A stretch of DNA of 64,000 nt from Paucidesulfovibrio longus DSM 6739 (GTDB lineage Bacteria; Desulfobacterota; Desulfovibrionia; Desulfovibrionales; Desulfovibrionaceae). The DNA lies in contig NZ_ATVA01000012.1 of assembly GCF_000420485.1 (NCBI RefSeq), positions 455,019 to 519,018 of the forward strand. The letters run 5' to 3'. The first letter of the stretch is position 1. Each line of letters opens with the position of its first letter. Below, piece after piece: positions 34,687-43,057 of this stretch. The position numbers and the translations under genes are program-made. Under the pieces are notes generated by a model. The model did not search any database, had not been told where the DNA came from, and saw only the letters and a program-made list of their open reading frames with translations.

Positions 34687-35463
34687 TCAGACCGCAAGAC
34701 GGATCGGGCTGCCCGCGGCCTTGGCGGGCGCGCCGCGGTTCTGCGGCAGCTCCTCGCCCAGGAGCACGGCCAGGGGGTTGTCGCGGACGAGCAGGCAGGC
34801 TTCCTCCTCGCTTTTCAGGAGCGCGGCGGCTTCGTTCACGGCCCGGAGCAGCTCCGGCGGCCTGCCGTCCCGCGAGTGGGCGTCCGAGGCGAGCAGGTGG
34901 ACCATGCGCCTGCGCAGCAGGGACTGGGCGCATTTCCTGGCCGGTCGGCCGAACTGGCCGCAAAGGCTGGAGGCCGTGACCTGGACCAGCGCGCCGAGAT
35001 CCACCAGGGTCCGGAGCGCCTCCGGATTGCGCTGGACCTCGTGATAGCGTTCGGGATGCGCGATGACGATGCGCGCGCCGAGCAGGCGCAGCTCGAAGAA
35101 GAGCGCGTCGAAGCCCTGAGGAATCCCGAAAACGGGGAATTCGACCAGCACGTAATTGGTGTCGTTGATCGTGGACAGCCCGCCTTCGCGGAAAAGGAGC
35201 GGCAGCTCCGTGCAGGCGTGGTTTTCCGCGCCGGGCAGCACCGTGATGCGGATGCCTTCGGCGTCGAGCCGTGCGTTCAGCTCCCGGACGCGCTCGCCCA
35301 CGGCCTCCCTGCTGATGCCGTAGATGCCGTCGAAGCAGTGCGGCGTGGCCACCATGGTGGTGATGCCGTCCGCTTCGGCCCGGCGGCACATGTCCAGGCT
35401 CTCCTCCATGTCGGAGGGGCCGTCGTCCACGCCGGGAAGGATATGCGAATGCAGGTCTATCAT
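34687..35463 (-). CDS. CpsB/CapC-type tyrosine-protein phosphatase (PHP domain)
   Basis: 258-aa metal-dependent phosphatase of the PHP family that dephosphorylates the Wzc-like kinase in capsule systems. The metal ligands appear as MIDLHSHILPGVDDGP at the N-terminus, ATPHCFDG, GAENH, IAHPERYH and ASDAHS. I chose the ATG at 35463 so that the metal motif begins at residue 2, as in the family. It follows the kinase gene by 4 bases, the normal kinase-phosphatase pairing. Confidence 0.92.
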   Translation of the reverse strand: MIDLHSHILPGVDDGPSDMEESLDMCRRAEADGITTMVATPHCFDGIYGISREAVGERVRELNARLDAEGIRITVLPGAENHACTELPLLFREGGLSTINDTNYVLVEFPVFGIPQGFDALFFELRLLGARIVIAHPERYHEVQRNPEALRTLVDLGALVQVTASSLCGQFGRPARKCAQSLLRRRMVHLLASDAHSRDGRPPELLRAVNEAAALLKSEEEACLLVRDNPLAVLLGEELPQNRGAPAKAAGSPIRLAV

Positions 35464-35467
35464 GCCG

Positions 35468-37675
35468 TCAAATTCGTGTGATGTAGTGTGTCTTCTTTGG
35501 TCCGCCACGTTCCGTATCCCCGGAGGAGTCTCCGTAGTAATAATAGTAGTAGTGGTTGTAGTAGTAGTCGCCTTGCGTCTGATCCACGTTGTTTAGGACC
35601 GCTCCGAGAATGTTGGCTCCGGATTCGCGGATTTTTTCTATGGCGTTTCGCGCTGGGCCGCGCCTGGTCTCAAACGCGTGGCAGACCAGGATGACCCCGT
35701 CCGCCTGGGCGGCGAGGATCACGGCATCGGCCACTGCCGTGACCGGGGGCGTGTCGATGATGATCCTGTCGTAGCGCTGGCGCACGTATTCGATGAACTG
35801 GGCCATGCGCGGGGAGCTGAGCAGCTCCGTCGGGTTCGGGGGAATCGGCCCTGCCGGGCAGAAGAAGAGGTTTTCCTGCTCCGTGGCGAAGCTGACGGTC
35901 TTCTGCCCCTGGATGTTGGTCAGGATGTTCGTCAGCCCCTGGGGGGCCTGCTGCTGGAAGAATCGGTGCAGCCTCGGCTTGCGCATGTCGCAGTCGATGA
36001 GCAGGGTGCGCGCGCCCGTCTGGGCGAAGGTGGCCGCGAGGTTCGCCGAGGTGGTGGACTTGCCTTCGCCGGGCGAGGAGCTGGAAACCTGGATGACCTT
36101 GGGCGCGACCTCGGCCTTGGAGAAGAGGATGCTCGTGCGCAGGCCCCGGTAGGCTTCGCTGCATACGGATCGCGGTTCCGTGATGGTGATCAGCGGTTCC
36201 GGACCGTCGAGCAGGGGATCGATCTCGAAGGCGGGGATGTGTCCCAGGAAGGGGATCTTGAGCACGTCCTTGACGTCGTCCGGGGTCTTCAATGTGTCGT
36301 CGAGATATTCGGCGAAAAATGCGAGCCCCACGCCGAGGGAGAGGCCGAAAATCAGGCCCAGGGCCATGTTCAGGAGTTTCTTGGGCCGGTGGATTTCCTG
36401 GGGAACCTCGGCCTTGTCCACGATGCGGATGTTGCCGGTGTTCATGCTCTCTTCGAGCGAGGCCTCCTTGAAGCGCTTGATGAGCAGGTCGTGCATTTCC
36501 TCGGCGGTCTTCACCTCGCGCTTGAGCGCGTTGTACTCGGTGGAGAGCTTGTTCAGCCCCAAGGCGGCCATCTTCTGCTTGTCCAGCGCCTCGATGAGCG
36601 AGCGTTCGCGGGCGAGGGCCGCGTCGTATTCGCTCTTCAGCGAGGCGACCACCTGCTGCGCTTCCAGACGCATCCGCGAGCGCAGATTGCTCAGCTCGGC
36701 CTTGATGGCCTTGATCTGGGGATGGTTCGGCCCCTTTTTCTGTGAGAGTTCCGAAAGAGTCTTGACCAGCTCGACTTCGCTTTCCTTGATGGACTGGATG
36801 AAGTCGTTGTTCAGCACTTCGGGAATGGCTTCGATGGGCGTGCCCTTTTCGAGCGCCAGCCGGGTCTGCTCGTAGCGGGTCTGGGCTTCGACGCGCAGGC
36901 CCTGGACCTCGATGACCTGGGTGTTGATCTCCGCGAGCTTCTGGGCCGTGACGTTTTCCTCGTCCTCGGTGAAGTCGGTGATGATGTCGTGCTTTTCGCG
37001 GAAGGCCTGAAAGCGTTTCTGGGCCTCGTCCACCTTGTCGCGTTCTTCCTGGATGCGCTGGTTCAGCCAGTTCACGGCGTCGTTGACCGCTTCGAGCTGC
37101 ACGCCGAGGTTATGGTCGATGTAGGCCCGGGCAAAGGCGTTGGCGATGTCCGCCGCGGCCTTGGGATCCTTGGCCACGAAGCCGATGTCCACGATGCGGC
37201 TGTTGCGGATCGGGGACACGTCCAGGTTGTCCTCCATGGCTTCCAGCAGGTCTTCTTCCACCCGCGCGAGCCTGGCCGCTGTCTTTTCCGCCTCGGTCAT
37301 GCTGAAGTTGAAGAAATCCCTGATCTTGGAGAAGTCCACGAGCTTGTCCGGAAAGAACTCCTCGCTGTGGTAGAGGTCGAGCTGCCGGGCCACCTGCCGG
37401 GCCACGGACCGGCTGCGGATGATCTCGTACTGGGTCTGGTAGTAGTCGCTCGAACTTCCTTCCACGGACATGATCTCCTCGAAGGAGACCACGTTGGGGT
37501 TGTCCTTCTCGATGACGATGCGCGTCACGGCCTTGTAGACCGGGGTCATGGCGAAGGAGAGGAAGGTCACGACGACCACGACGAAGAGCGTGGTGATCGC
37601 GATGAGCCTGCGGCGTTTCCGCAGGACGAGGAAATGCTCAAGAATATTGAAATCGTTGAATACTTCTGTGCTCAT
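35468..37675 (-). CDS. Wzc-like polysaccharide co-polymerase and tyrosine autokinase
   Basis: 735-aa inner-membrane protein. An N-terminal Wzz domain has its first membrane segment at ~23-45 and second at ~430-450, with a long periplasmic coiled coil between. The cytoplasmic BY-kinase domain has Walker A SSPGEGKSTTSANLA, Walker A' LLIDCDMRKPRLH and Walker B IIIDTPPV. The C-terminus has a tyrosine cluster, DYYYNHYYYYYYG, the autophosphorylation tail, then a further Tyr near the end. It controls chain length and export together with the Wza-like protein just upstream. All motifs are intact. Confidence 0.95.
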   Translation of the reverse strand: MSTEVFNDFNILEHFLVLRKRRRLIAITTLFVVVVVTFLSFAMTPVYKAVTRIVIEKDNPNVVSFEEIMSVEGSSSDYYQTQYEIIRSRSVARQVARQLDLYHSEEFFPDKLVDFSKIRDFFNFSMTEAEKTAARLARVEEDLLEAMEDNLDVSPIRNSRIVDIGFVAKDPKAAADIANAFARAYIDHNLGVQLEAVNDAVNWLNQRIQEERDKVDEAQKRFQAFREKHDIITDFTEDEENVTAQKLAEINTQVIEVQGLRVEAQTRYEQTRLALEKGTPIEAIPEVLNNDFIQSIKESEVELVKTLSELSQKKGPNHPQIKAIKAELSNLRSRMRLEAQQVVASLKSEYDAALARERSLIEALDKQKMAALGLNKLSTEYNALKREVKTAEEMHDLLIKRFKEASLEESMNTGNIRIVDKAEVPQEIHRPKKLLNMALGLIFGLSLGVGLAFFAEYLDDTLKTPDDVKDVLKIPFLGHIPAFEIDPLLDGPEPLITITEPRSVCSEAYRGLRTSILFSKAEVAPKVIQVSSSSPGEGKSTTSANLAATFAQTGARTLLIDCDMRKPRLHRFFQQQAPQGLTNILTNIQGQKTVSFATEQENLFFCPAGPIPPNPTELLSSPRMAQFIEYVRQRYDRIIIDTPPVTAVADAVILAAQADGVILVCHAFETRRGPARNAIEKIRESGANILGAVLNNVDQTQGDYYYNHYYYYYYGDSSGDTERGGPKKTHYITRI

Positions 37676-37678
37676 GGA

Positions 37679-38764
37679 CTATCTTCTGCTCGTGTAGGAG
37701 GCCGGAACGAGGATGATGTCGTTGGGCCGGATGAAGATGTCGCCGCCGTCGTAGCCCTTTTCCGCGATGTCGCCGACGCGGACCCGCAGCACCTCCTGCT
37801 TGCCGTCCTGCAGGCGCACGATGGTGGAGCGGTTCGGCTCGGCCTTGTAGGTGTAGCCCCCGGCCATGCCGATGGCTTCCACGATGGTGATCCGGCGCTC
37901 GGGCTCCTCGAGCACGTATTCTCCGGGCGTGTTGACCTGGCCGAGCACGAAGATCTTGTCCGGCTTGGGCACGTAGATGATGTCGTTGTCCTGGAGCGGG
38001 AAGTTGGCGTAGAGATCCTGCCCGGAAACCAGGCGGCGCACGTCGATGTCGATGGCCAGCCGCAGGCCGGGCTGGAAGGCGTCGGCGTTGCGGATCAGCG
38101 TGGCCTTGAAGATGTCGTGCGCGTCGCGTTGCTGGTAGGCGTTCTTGCGCGCCTCGGCCAGCACGTCGAGCAGCTTGACGGAACTGGTCAGAGGGTAGCG
38201 CCCCGGCGAGGGCACCTTGCCCAGCACAAGGACGTGCTGGCTGAGATATTCGGCTACGGAAACGCTGACCTGCGGGTCCACCAGCACGCCGCGCTGCACG
38301 TAGAGGCCTTCCAGGTTGCGTTCGATCTCCGGGGTGGTCAGCCCGGCCACCTTGATCTGGCCCAGCAGCGGCAGGGTGATGGTTCCGTCCGAGGTCACGG
38401 GGACGGTCTCGCGGGAGAGGTCCGGCTCCTCGTAGACGTCCACCCGGAGCACGTCGTTGCCGCCCACGCGGTAGTTCTCCTCCACGACGGTGTGGCTGTA
38501 ATAGTCGGAATTGACGTATTCCAGCGCGGTCATGGGCACGGCCTTGGCCACGAAGCTCCGCACCTGCGGAGGCATGGCGTCGTCGGTTCCCTGGGATTGG
38601 CGGATGCGTTCGACCTCTTCCCATTCGGCGGGGTCCAGGGCGGCGAGCGAGGAGTCCGAGGGCTTGAGGACTTTGAGCGTCGGACCGGAACAGGCGATGA
38701 TCCCGGGCAGGATCAGCAAAGTCGCGGAGAGGATCAGCAGGCGGGCAATGTTCATCGTACGCAT
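37679..38764 (-). CDS. Wza-like outer-membrane polysaccharide export lipoprotein
   Basis: About 361-aa protein. A signal with the lipobox LPGIIAC predicts lipidation at a Cys near residue 24. Then come a Poly_export domain (YRVGGNDVLRVDVYEEPDLS, DGTITLPLLGQIKVAGL) and SLBB segments (VLVLGKVPSPGRYPL, FVLGQVNTPGEYVLEEP). It is expected to form the outer-membrane channel for exopolysaccharide. The start is MRTMNIARL at 38764 or the next ATG at 38755; neither has a strong ribosome binding site. Its stop lies 3 bases before the Wzc-like gene. Confidence 0.92.
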   Translation of the reverse strand: MRTMNIARLLILSATLLILPGIIACSGPTLKVLKPSDSSLAALDPAEWEEVERIRQSQGTDDAMPPQVRSFVAKAVPMTALEYVNSDYYSHTVVEENYRVGGNDVLRVDVYEEPDLSRETVPVTSDGTITLPLLGQIKVAGLTTPEIERNLEGLYVQRGVLVDPQVSVSVAEYLSQHVLVLGKVPSPGRYPLTSSVKLLDVLAEARKNAYQQRDAHDIFKATLIRNADAFQPGLRLAIDIDVRRLVSGQDLYANFPLQDNDIIYVPKPDKIFVLGQVNTPGEYVLEEPERRITIVEAIGMAGGYTYKAEPNRSTIVRLQDGKQEVLRVRVGDIAEKGYDGGDIFIRPNDIILVPASYTSRR

Positions 38765-38877
38765 CCAATGATCTTGTGGTGCCGTTGAAAAGAAAAAGAG
38801 AGCCGAAGCGGACGCGGCGGAACAGTCCGCGCATGGGGAAGGCGTTTTCCCCATGCGCGGGCGGCGACCGGGATGGT

Positions 38878-39570
38878 CTAGCCTCCGCTCGTCCCGCCGG
38901 GGGCGCCGAGACCAGCGCCGGCCACGTTGGTGCCGCCGATGGACGCGGCGGCCTGGGCGTTGGCCAGCGAGCCCTGGGCGGCTTGGCTGGCGGCGGCGAC
39001 GGCGCCGAAATCACCGGCTCCGAGGCTGGCCGAGGCCTGGGCGGCCTGGCTGGCAGCGGCCTGGGCCATGGAAGCCATGGCGTCCGCGGAGAAGCTGGCC
39101 ACGGTGGCCGCGTCCACTTCGGCCTGGGTGGTGGCGCTGGCGAATCCTCCGGCTGCCTGCGCAAAGCCCTGGCCGGAAACGGCGCTGGCCTGGGCTGCGG
39201 CAGCGTGGGCCACGGCCGCGTCGCCTATGGCAGCGGCTTCTTCGGGGGTGGTCGCGGCGGCCATGGAAGCCGCGAGTCCCTGGGCCGTGGAGAGTTCGCT
39301 CTGCGCGGCGGCCATGGCGGCCTTGGCGGAATCAAGAGCGGCCTGCGCCTCTTCGGCGGCCATGGCGTCTCCGGCGGCAACGGCGCTGTCCACGGCGGCC
39401 TGGGCCGCTTCCACGGAGACGGCTGCGTTGTTCACGGCCTGCTGCGCGGCGGATACGGCGCTGTCCACCTCCGCCTGGGTCGCGGCCAGGGCCGCCCCCG
39501 TGAACAAGAGCAGCAGCAGGACGACGCCGAAGGCCGTCGTGGCGCTGATCCGTTTTCTCTTATGATGCAT
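38878..39570 (-). CDS. Secreted alanine-rich helical protein of unknown function
   Basis: 230-aa protein not matching any family I recognise. A classical signal peptide (MHHKRKR, hydrophobic core, AALA cleavage at ~29) is followed by about 200 residues dominated by Ala, Ser, Gln, Val and acidic residues. There is only one Lys and no Cys or Trp, and the tail is Gly-rich and ends GGTSGG. TQAEVD occurs at 31-36 and again at 148-153, each opening a helical Ala-rich stretch, so an internal duplication is likely. It lies between the Wza-like gene and a secreted C39 peptidase in the exopolysaccharide operon. It may be a matrix or fibre protein (inference). Confidence 0.8.
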   Translation of the reverse strand: MHHKRKRISATTAFGVVLLLLLFTGAALAATQAEVDSAVSAAQQAVNNAAVSVEAAQAAVDSAVAAGDAMAAEEAQAALDSAKAAMAAAQSELSTAQGLAASMAAATTPEEAAAIGDAAVAHAAAAQASAVSGQGFAQAAGGFASATTQAEVDAATVASFSADAMASMAQAAASQAAQASASLGAGDFGAVAAASQAAQGSLANAQAAASIGGTNVAGAGLGAPGGTSGG

Positions 39571-39606
39571 GGATTCCCTCCTTTTGAGGAATGGCTCGTT
39601 CCGTAG

Positions 39607-40200
39607 TTATCTCGACGCCACCAGGAGCATGGCGTTCTCCCGCTTGGCCCACATCTGTTCGAACCTCGGCCGCGGAATCCTGACCTTGCCGTACATGGGG
39701 TCCAGCACCCGGACGGAGTCCTCGTCCACCTCCATCACGAGCACGAAGTGGCTGTATTCGAGGATGGCGACGTTCTTCAGGGTCTCGTAGGCCGGCCCCA
39801 CCAGGGGCGCGCGGGCCGCGAACTGCATGCGGTACTCGTTGTAGCTGATCATGATCGGCACCATCACCGGGCGCTTTTTCGTCAGCTGTCCCTCCAGAAA
39901 GTTGATGTTCCCCGTAATGCCGAACGCCTGGAGCCCGGTGCCGGCCGCGATGTCCTTGAGCTCGCCGACCGTGTAGCCCGTGCTCCGGTTGCGGGGCGGG
40001 GTCTTGTCCAGGATGGTCCGCTGGTCCGCCTCCACCCCCCAGTATTCCAGGAGGCTTTGCAGGCAGGCCGCCCCGCAGCTGTAGCTCTCGACCTGCTTGT
40101 GAAAGGCGAGTTCGATTCCGTCCGTGGACGCCAGGCAGAGCAGGGCCAGCAGCAATGCCGGGACGCAGAGCAGGGCGGTTTTGGGGACGGCGCCGCGCAT
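39607..40200 (-). CDS. Exported C39-family peptidase
   Basis: 197-aa protein with an N-terminal hydrophobic signal (residues ~8-25) and a papain-like C39 domain. The catalytic Cys lies in SYSCGAACLQSLLEYWG (Cys42), the His in SHFVLVMEVD (His151) and the Asp in VLDPMYG (Asp167), in the family's order and spacing. Bacteriocin C39 enzymes cut after double-glycine leaders, and FapD of Pseudomonas is a periplasmic C39 protein serving an amyloid. Here the likely client is the Ala-rich secreted protein encoded next (inference). It lies 5 bases after the PilZ gene stop. Confidence 0.88.
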   Translation of the reverse strand: MRGAVPKTALLCVPALLLALLCLASTDGIELAFHKQVESYSCGAACLQSLLEYWGVEADQRTILDKTPPRNRSTGYTVGELKDIAAGTGLQAFGITGNINFLEGQLTKKRPVMVPIMISYNEYRMQFAARAPLVGPAYETLKNVAILEYSHFVLVMEVDEDSVRVLDPMYGKVRIPRPRFEQMWAKRENAMLLVASR

Positions 40201-40204
40201 CGTC

Positions 40205-40915
40205 CTACCTGCTGCGAACCGTGGCCATGGCCAGCTCGCGCGGGGAGAACAGCTCGGCCAGGGTTTCCTGGCTGAAGCTCAGCGCGCGCTCGAACTGAAG
40301 CCCGATCTTGTCGCCCACCATCCATGACAATGCCGCCGGGATTTCCGACAGCTGCATTTTCTTTTTGCCGTTGACCTCTATTTCCAGGGAAAGGCGCGTC
40401 ACTTCCGGCGGCGGAGCCTGTCCCTTGGCCAGCTTGATGCCGATTCCGCCCTTGCTGATGTCCACCAGGCAGCCTTCGCAGACGACCTGGTTGTCCGCGC
40501 CGAGCAGGCTGACCTTGGCCGTGTCCGGGGCGGTCGTGATCCGGGCGAAACGTCGGCCGTCCGGCCGCCAGACCTGGGCGGCGATCCTGCTGACCGTCTC
40601 GACGATGGACCGGCGGCGCGCCGCGGCGTAGCCGAGCACGAAGGGCGGCAACAGGAAGAAGGCGATCTGGAACAGCGTGCTGAGAATGTGCGGGGTCAGC
40701 GCGTAATCCCCGCCGGAAACCGAAGAAACGGGATTCTGCTGCTCCATCTGCTCCAGCTGCTGAAGCTCGGCCGGGTCGAAAGATTTGCCCTGGGCCAGCG
40801 CCTGCGCGGGCGCGCCCGAAAGCAGGACAACGGCCAAGAGAATCCACGCCCCTTTTTTCAGGAGCGCGGGCAGGGTTGGAATGGTCCTTGCGTAAGGCGA
40901 TGTCGTGATCCGCAT
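40205..40915 (-). CDS. Membrane-anchored PilZ-domain protein heading the exopolysaccharide operon
   Basis: 236-aa protein: a hydrophobic signal-like segment (24-41, ending PAQALA), a linker, a membrane segment (~76-98), then a C-terminal PilZ domain. The c-di-GMP signature is present as RRFAR (121-125) and DISKGG (152-157). If the first segment is cleaved and the second spans the membrane, the PilZ domain faces the cytoplasm. It would then couple c-di-GMP to exopolysaccharide synthesis, as Alg44-type proteins do. It is the first gene of a nine-gene minus-strand operon (40915 to 29421) behind a sigma-54-like promoter. Confidence 0.85.
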   Translation of the reverse strand: MRITTSPYARTIPTLPALLKKGAWILLAVVLLSGAPAQALAQGKSFDPAELQQLEQMEQQNPVSSVSGGDYALTPHILSTLFQIAFFLLPPFVLGYAAARRRSIVETVSRIAAQVWRPDGRRFARITTAPDTAKVSLLGADNQVVCEGCLVDISKGGIGIKLAKGQAPPPEVTRLSLEIEVNGKKKMQLSEIPAALSWMVGDKIGLQFERALSFSQETLAELFSPRELAMATVRSR

Positions 40916-41262
40916 GAATATCTCGATCCCTGAACAGATGCGCCGTTCAATTTACGGTAAGATAAGCAAGAGCTGTTCCGGGCGGACCGGGCAGGGGGGG
41001 CGGAAAGCGAAGCCGGCGGCGAACCCTTGCGAGACGCCTGTTTCAGGGGGGTCAACCTTTGGGATGTCCTTACGTATCCTCGGATTTGAGCTCGTAATCG
41101 CAAGACGAAAAAACAGGAATAATTCGCAGATGCCGGAGTATCGGATGCAACCTCCCGTTATGCAGCGGTTTTCAGCGTTCCGAAATTGTCGAACGCGTCC
41201 GGGAAAATCGGACCCTCAACGGGGCGGTTGCGGTTTCCGCAAGGTTGCTCCACGGCAAGCGC
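40916..41262. other. Divergent intergenic region, PilZ operon / Sel1-like gene
   Basis: 347 bases with no gene. A -24/-12-like promoter for the PilZ operon lies at 40965-40980. The rightward half (toward the Sel1-like gene) shows no promoter or terminator that I can support. Confidence 0.5.
40965..40980 (-). promoter_or_regulatory. Probable sigma-54 promoter of the exopolysaccharide operon
   Basis: On the minus strand CGGAAC-AGCTC-TTGCT. The invariant GG and GC are 10 bases apart and the -12 half is perfect; the -24 half has two mismatches to TGGCAC. The predicted start is ~38 bases before the PilZ gene, like the better promoter at 46641. Confidence 0.55.
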
Positions 41263-42168
41263 ATGATTTTTCGGGTCATCATGGTGGCGAAGATGCGCTC
41301 TGAGGCAGGGGGGGCGCAGGCTTCCCGGCCTCCGGGGAGGTATGCCGCGCGCGGCGGGGTTCTGTGCGTCCTGGCGGCGCTGGTGGCCGCCGCATGGATT
41401 GGTCCGGCGGTTTTGCCTGGGCAATGCGCCGAGCGGGACGCCTCTGCACCTCCGGGGACCGCCTCGGCCTGGTTGGCGGCGGCCAGGGCCGGGGACGGAC
41501 GCGCCCAGTTCGAGATCGCCAGCCTGCATCTTTCCGGCCAATGGGGCGCGCAGGACGAGGCCCAGGCCATCTACTGGCTGCAACGCTCGGCCGAGCAGGG
41601 GTTCGCTCCGGCTTTTCTGCTCCTGACGCATATCTATTCGCATGGAACCGGACTTCGGCCCCCTGATCCGGGGAAGGCCGCGCTCTGGGCAGCCCGTCTC
41701 GTCAATTCCGAGCACTCCGGACTTGCGGAAACGCAACACACCGCGGGAACCTGGAGCAGGGACGGGAACGCGCGCGTGCGCTTGTCCGAGGAGGAGGTTC
41801 TGCTGCTGCAAGTGCTGCGTTCCGACTACGCGGAACGCATGCAGGGCGCGGGAGCGCCGGAAACGGGCAGCGACGGGAACCACGGCGAGATCCTCTCGCG
41901 CCGCCGCAGGCTGGCCGAGCAGCTCAATTCGGGACTGACGCGCCAGTCGCGCTGGGTCGTGGATCCGTTCAGCACCTGCCTGATCTGGTTTCAGGAACCC
42001 CAGGGCGACGAATTCGTCCGCTGGGACGGGATCTGCGATGCCGAGGGGTTTGCCACGGGCCGGGGCACGCTTTCCTTCCGCTCGCAAAGCAACGGTCAGA
42101 TAACGCGCTGTTCGGGAATCATGAACGCGGGCATCATCGTGGAAGGCGAATTCATGGAAGGGGAGTGA
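41263..42168 (+). CDS. Sel1-like repeat protein, exported or anchored
   Basis: About 301-aa protein. A hydrophobic segment near residues 32-50 (GVLCVLAALVAAAWIGPAV) suggests a signal or anchor. Residues ~70-130 contain Sel1-like repeats (AQFEIASLHLSGQWGAQDEAQAIYWLQRSAEQG, then FAPAFLLLTHIYSHGTG). The C-terminal part (CLIWFQEPQGDEFVRWDGIC, EGFATGRGTLSF) resembles MORN-like repeats. The start is uncertain: ATGs at 41263, 41281 and 41293 are all possible and none has a clear ribosome binding site. It is followed after 10 bases by the endonuclease/phosphatase-family gene. Its function is unknown. Confidence 0.72.
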   Translation: MIFRVIMVAKMRSEAGGAQASRPPGRYAARGGVLCVLAALVAAAWIGPAVLPGQCAERDASAPPGTASAWLAAARAGDGRAQFEIASLHLSGQWGAQDEAQAIYWLQRSAEQGFAPAFLLLTHIYSHGTGLRPPDPGKAALWAARLVNSEHSGLAETQHTAGTWSRDGNARVRLSEEEVLLLQVLRSDYAERMQGAGAPETGSDGNHGEILSRRRRLAEQLNSGLTRQSRWVVDPFSTCLIWFQEPQGDEFVRWDGICDAEGFATGRGTLSFRSQSNGQITRCSGIMNAGIIVEGEFMEGE

Positions 42169-42178
42169 GCGTCCCAAA

Positions 42179-43057
42179 GTGGAAAACCGCAAGGCGTGGA
42201 CAGGAGCGGCGCGAGGCCGCGCGCTTTTCCGGCTGTCCGGCGTCTTGGCGCTGGTCTTGCTGCTGGTGCCGTTGCGTGCGACCCTGTATCCCGACATGAC
42301 CATCAAGATCGTGACCATGAATTGCGGGGACGGCAATTCCGAGACCAGCGCCTATGAAGCTGTGCGGGAGATCCTGCGCGGGCAGGGGCGGCCGGACATC
42401 GTGTTCCTTCAGGAGCCGCGCATGACCGCCGGGGAAATGCGCCGTTTCTACGGCTACGGCAACGCCGTGGTGGGGGCTTCCGGCGAGCCCGCCTACTGGA
42501 GCCCGGCCGTGCTCACGGACTACCCCGTGCGCAAGGTCTGGGGCGTGCCCTTCGACGGCACGTTCGAGGGGCGCGACGTGGCCACCTGCGCCCTGCTGGA
42601 GATCGAAGGGGAGCCGTGCCTGGCCTGCTCGGTGCATCTGGAGCACGTGGCCGCGTTTCAGAGAGGCGCGGACCAGGTCGTGGAAACGGACTTCGTCCGC
42701 CTTTTCCGGCTGATCTGGGGCGAGCTGTTCCGGGAGACGCACCGCACCGCCTCGATCCGCCGGATTCTCGCACTGATCCGCGAGTCCGGCGCGTCCTCGG
42801 TGATCCTGGGAGGGGACTTCAACACCATCGGGCCGTCGCGGACCATCCGCGCCGTGCGCGAGGAGTACGAGGACACCCTGGGCTACGGCCTGGAGGCGTT
42901 GGGTGGGACGTTCCGGAAGATCGATTTTCCCATCAAGCCGCGCATCGACTTCATCTTTCATTCCCGGGACTGGCGCTGCCGGGAATCCTCCATCCTGGGC
43001 GCATCGCCCGGCGACCACTATCCCGTGCGGGCGGTCCTCTACCGGACCGGTCCCTAG
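42179..43057 (+). CDS. Endonuclease/exonuclease/phosphatase-family hydrolase, membrane-anchored
   Basis: 292-aa protein with an N-terminal hydrophobic segment (residues ~18-35) and a metal-dependent EEP domain. Motifs: IKIVTMNCGDG, DIVFLQEP (catalytic Glu), SVHLEHV, ILGGDFNT and PRIDFIF with a closing GDHYPV His. The family includes nucleases and sphingomyelinase- or inositol-phosphatase-like enzymes, and the substrate here is unknown. The start is GTG at 42179. The gene overlaps the convergent glycosyltransferase by 4 bases and sits in the exopolysaccharide locus, so a role at the cell surface is possible. Confidence 0.85.
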   Translation: MENRKAWTGAARGRALFRLSGVLALVLLLVPLRATLYPDMTIKIVTMNCGDGNSETSAYEAVREILRGQGRPDIVFLQEPRMTAGEMRRFYGYGNAVVGASGEPAYWSPAVLTDYPVRKVWGVPFDGTFEGRDVATCALLEIEGEPCLACSVHLEHVAAFQRGADQVVETDFVRLFRLIWGELFRETHRTASIRRILALIRESGASSVILGGDFNTIGPSRTIRAVREEYEDTLGYGLEALGGTFRKIDFPIKPRIDFIFHSRDWRCRESSILGASPGDHYPVRAVLYRTGP

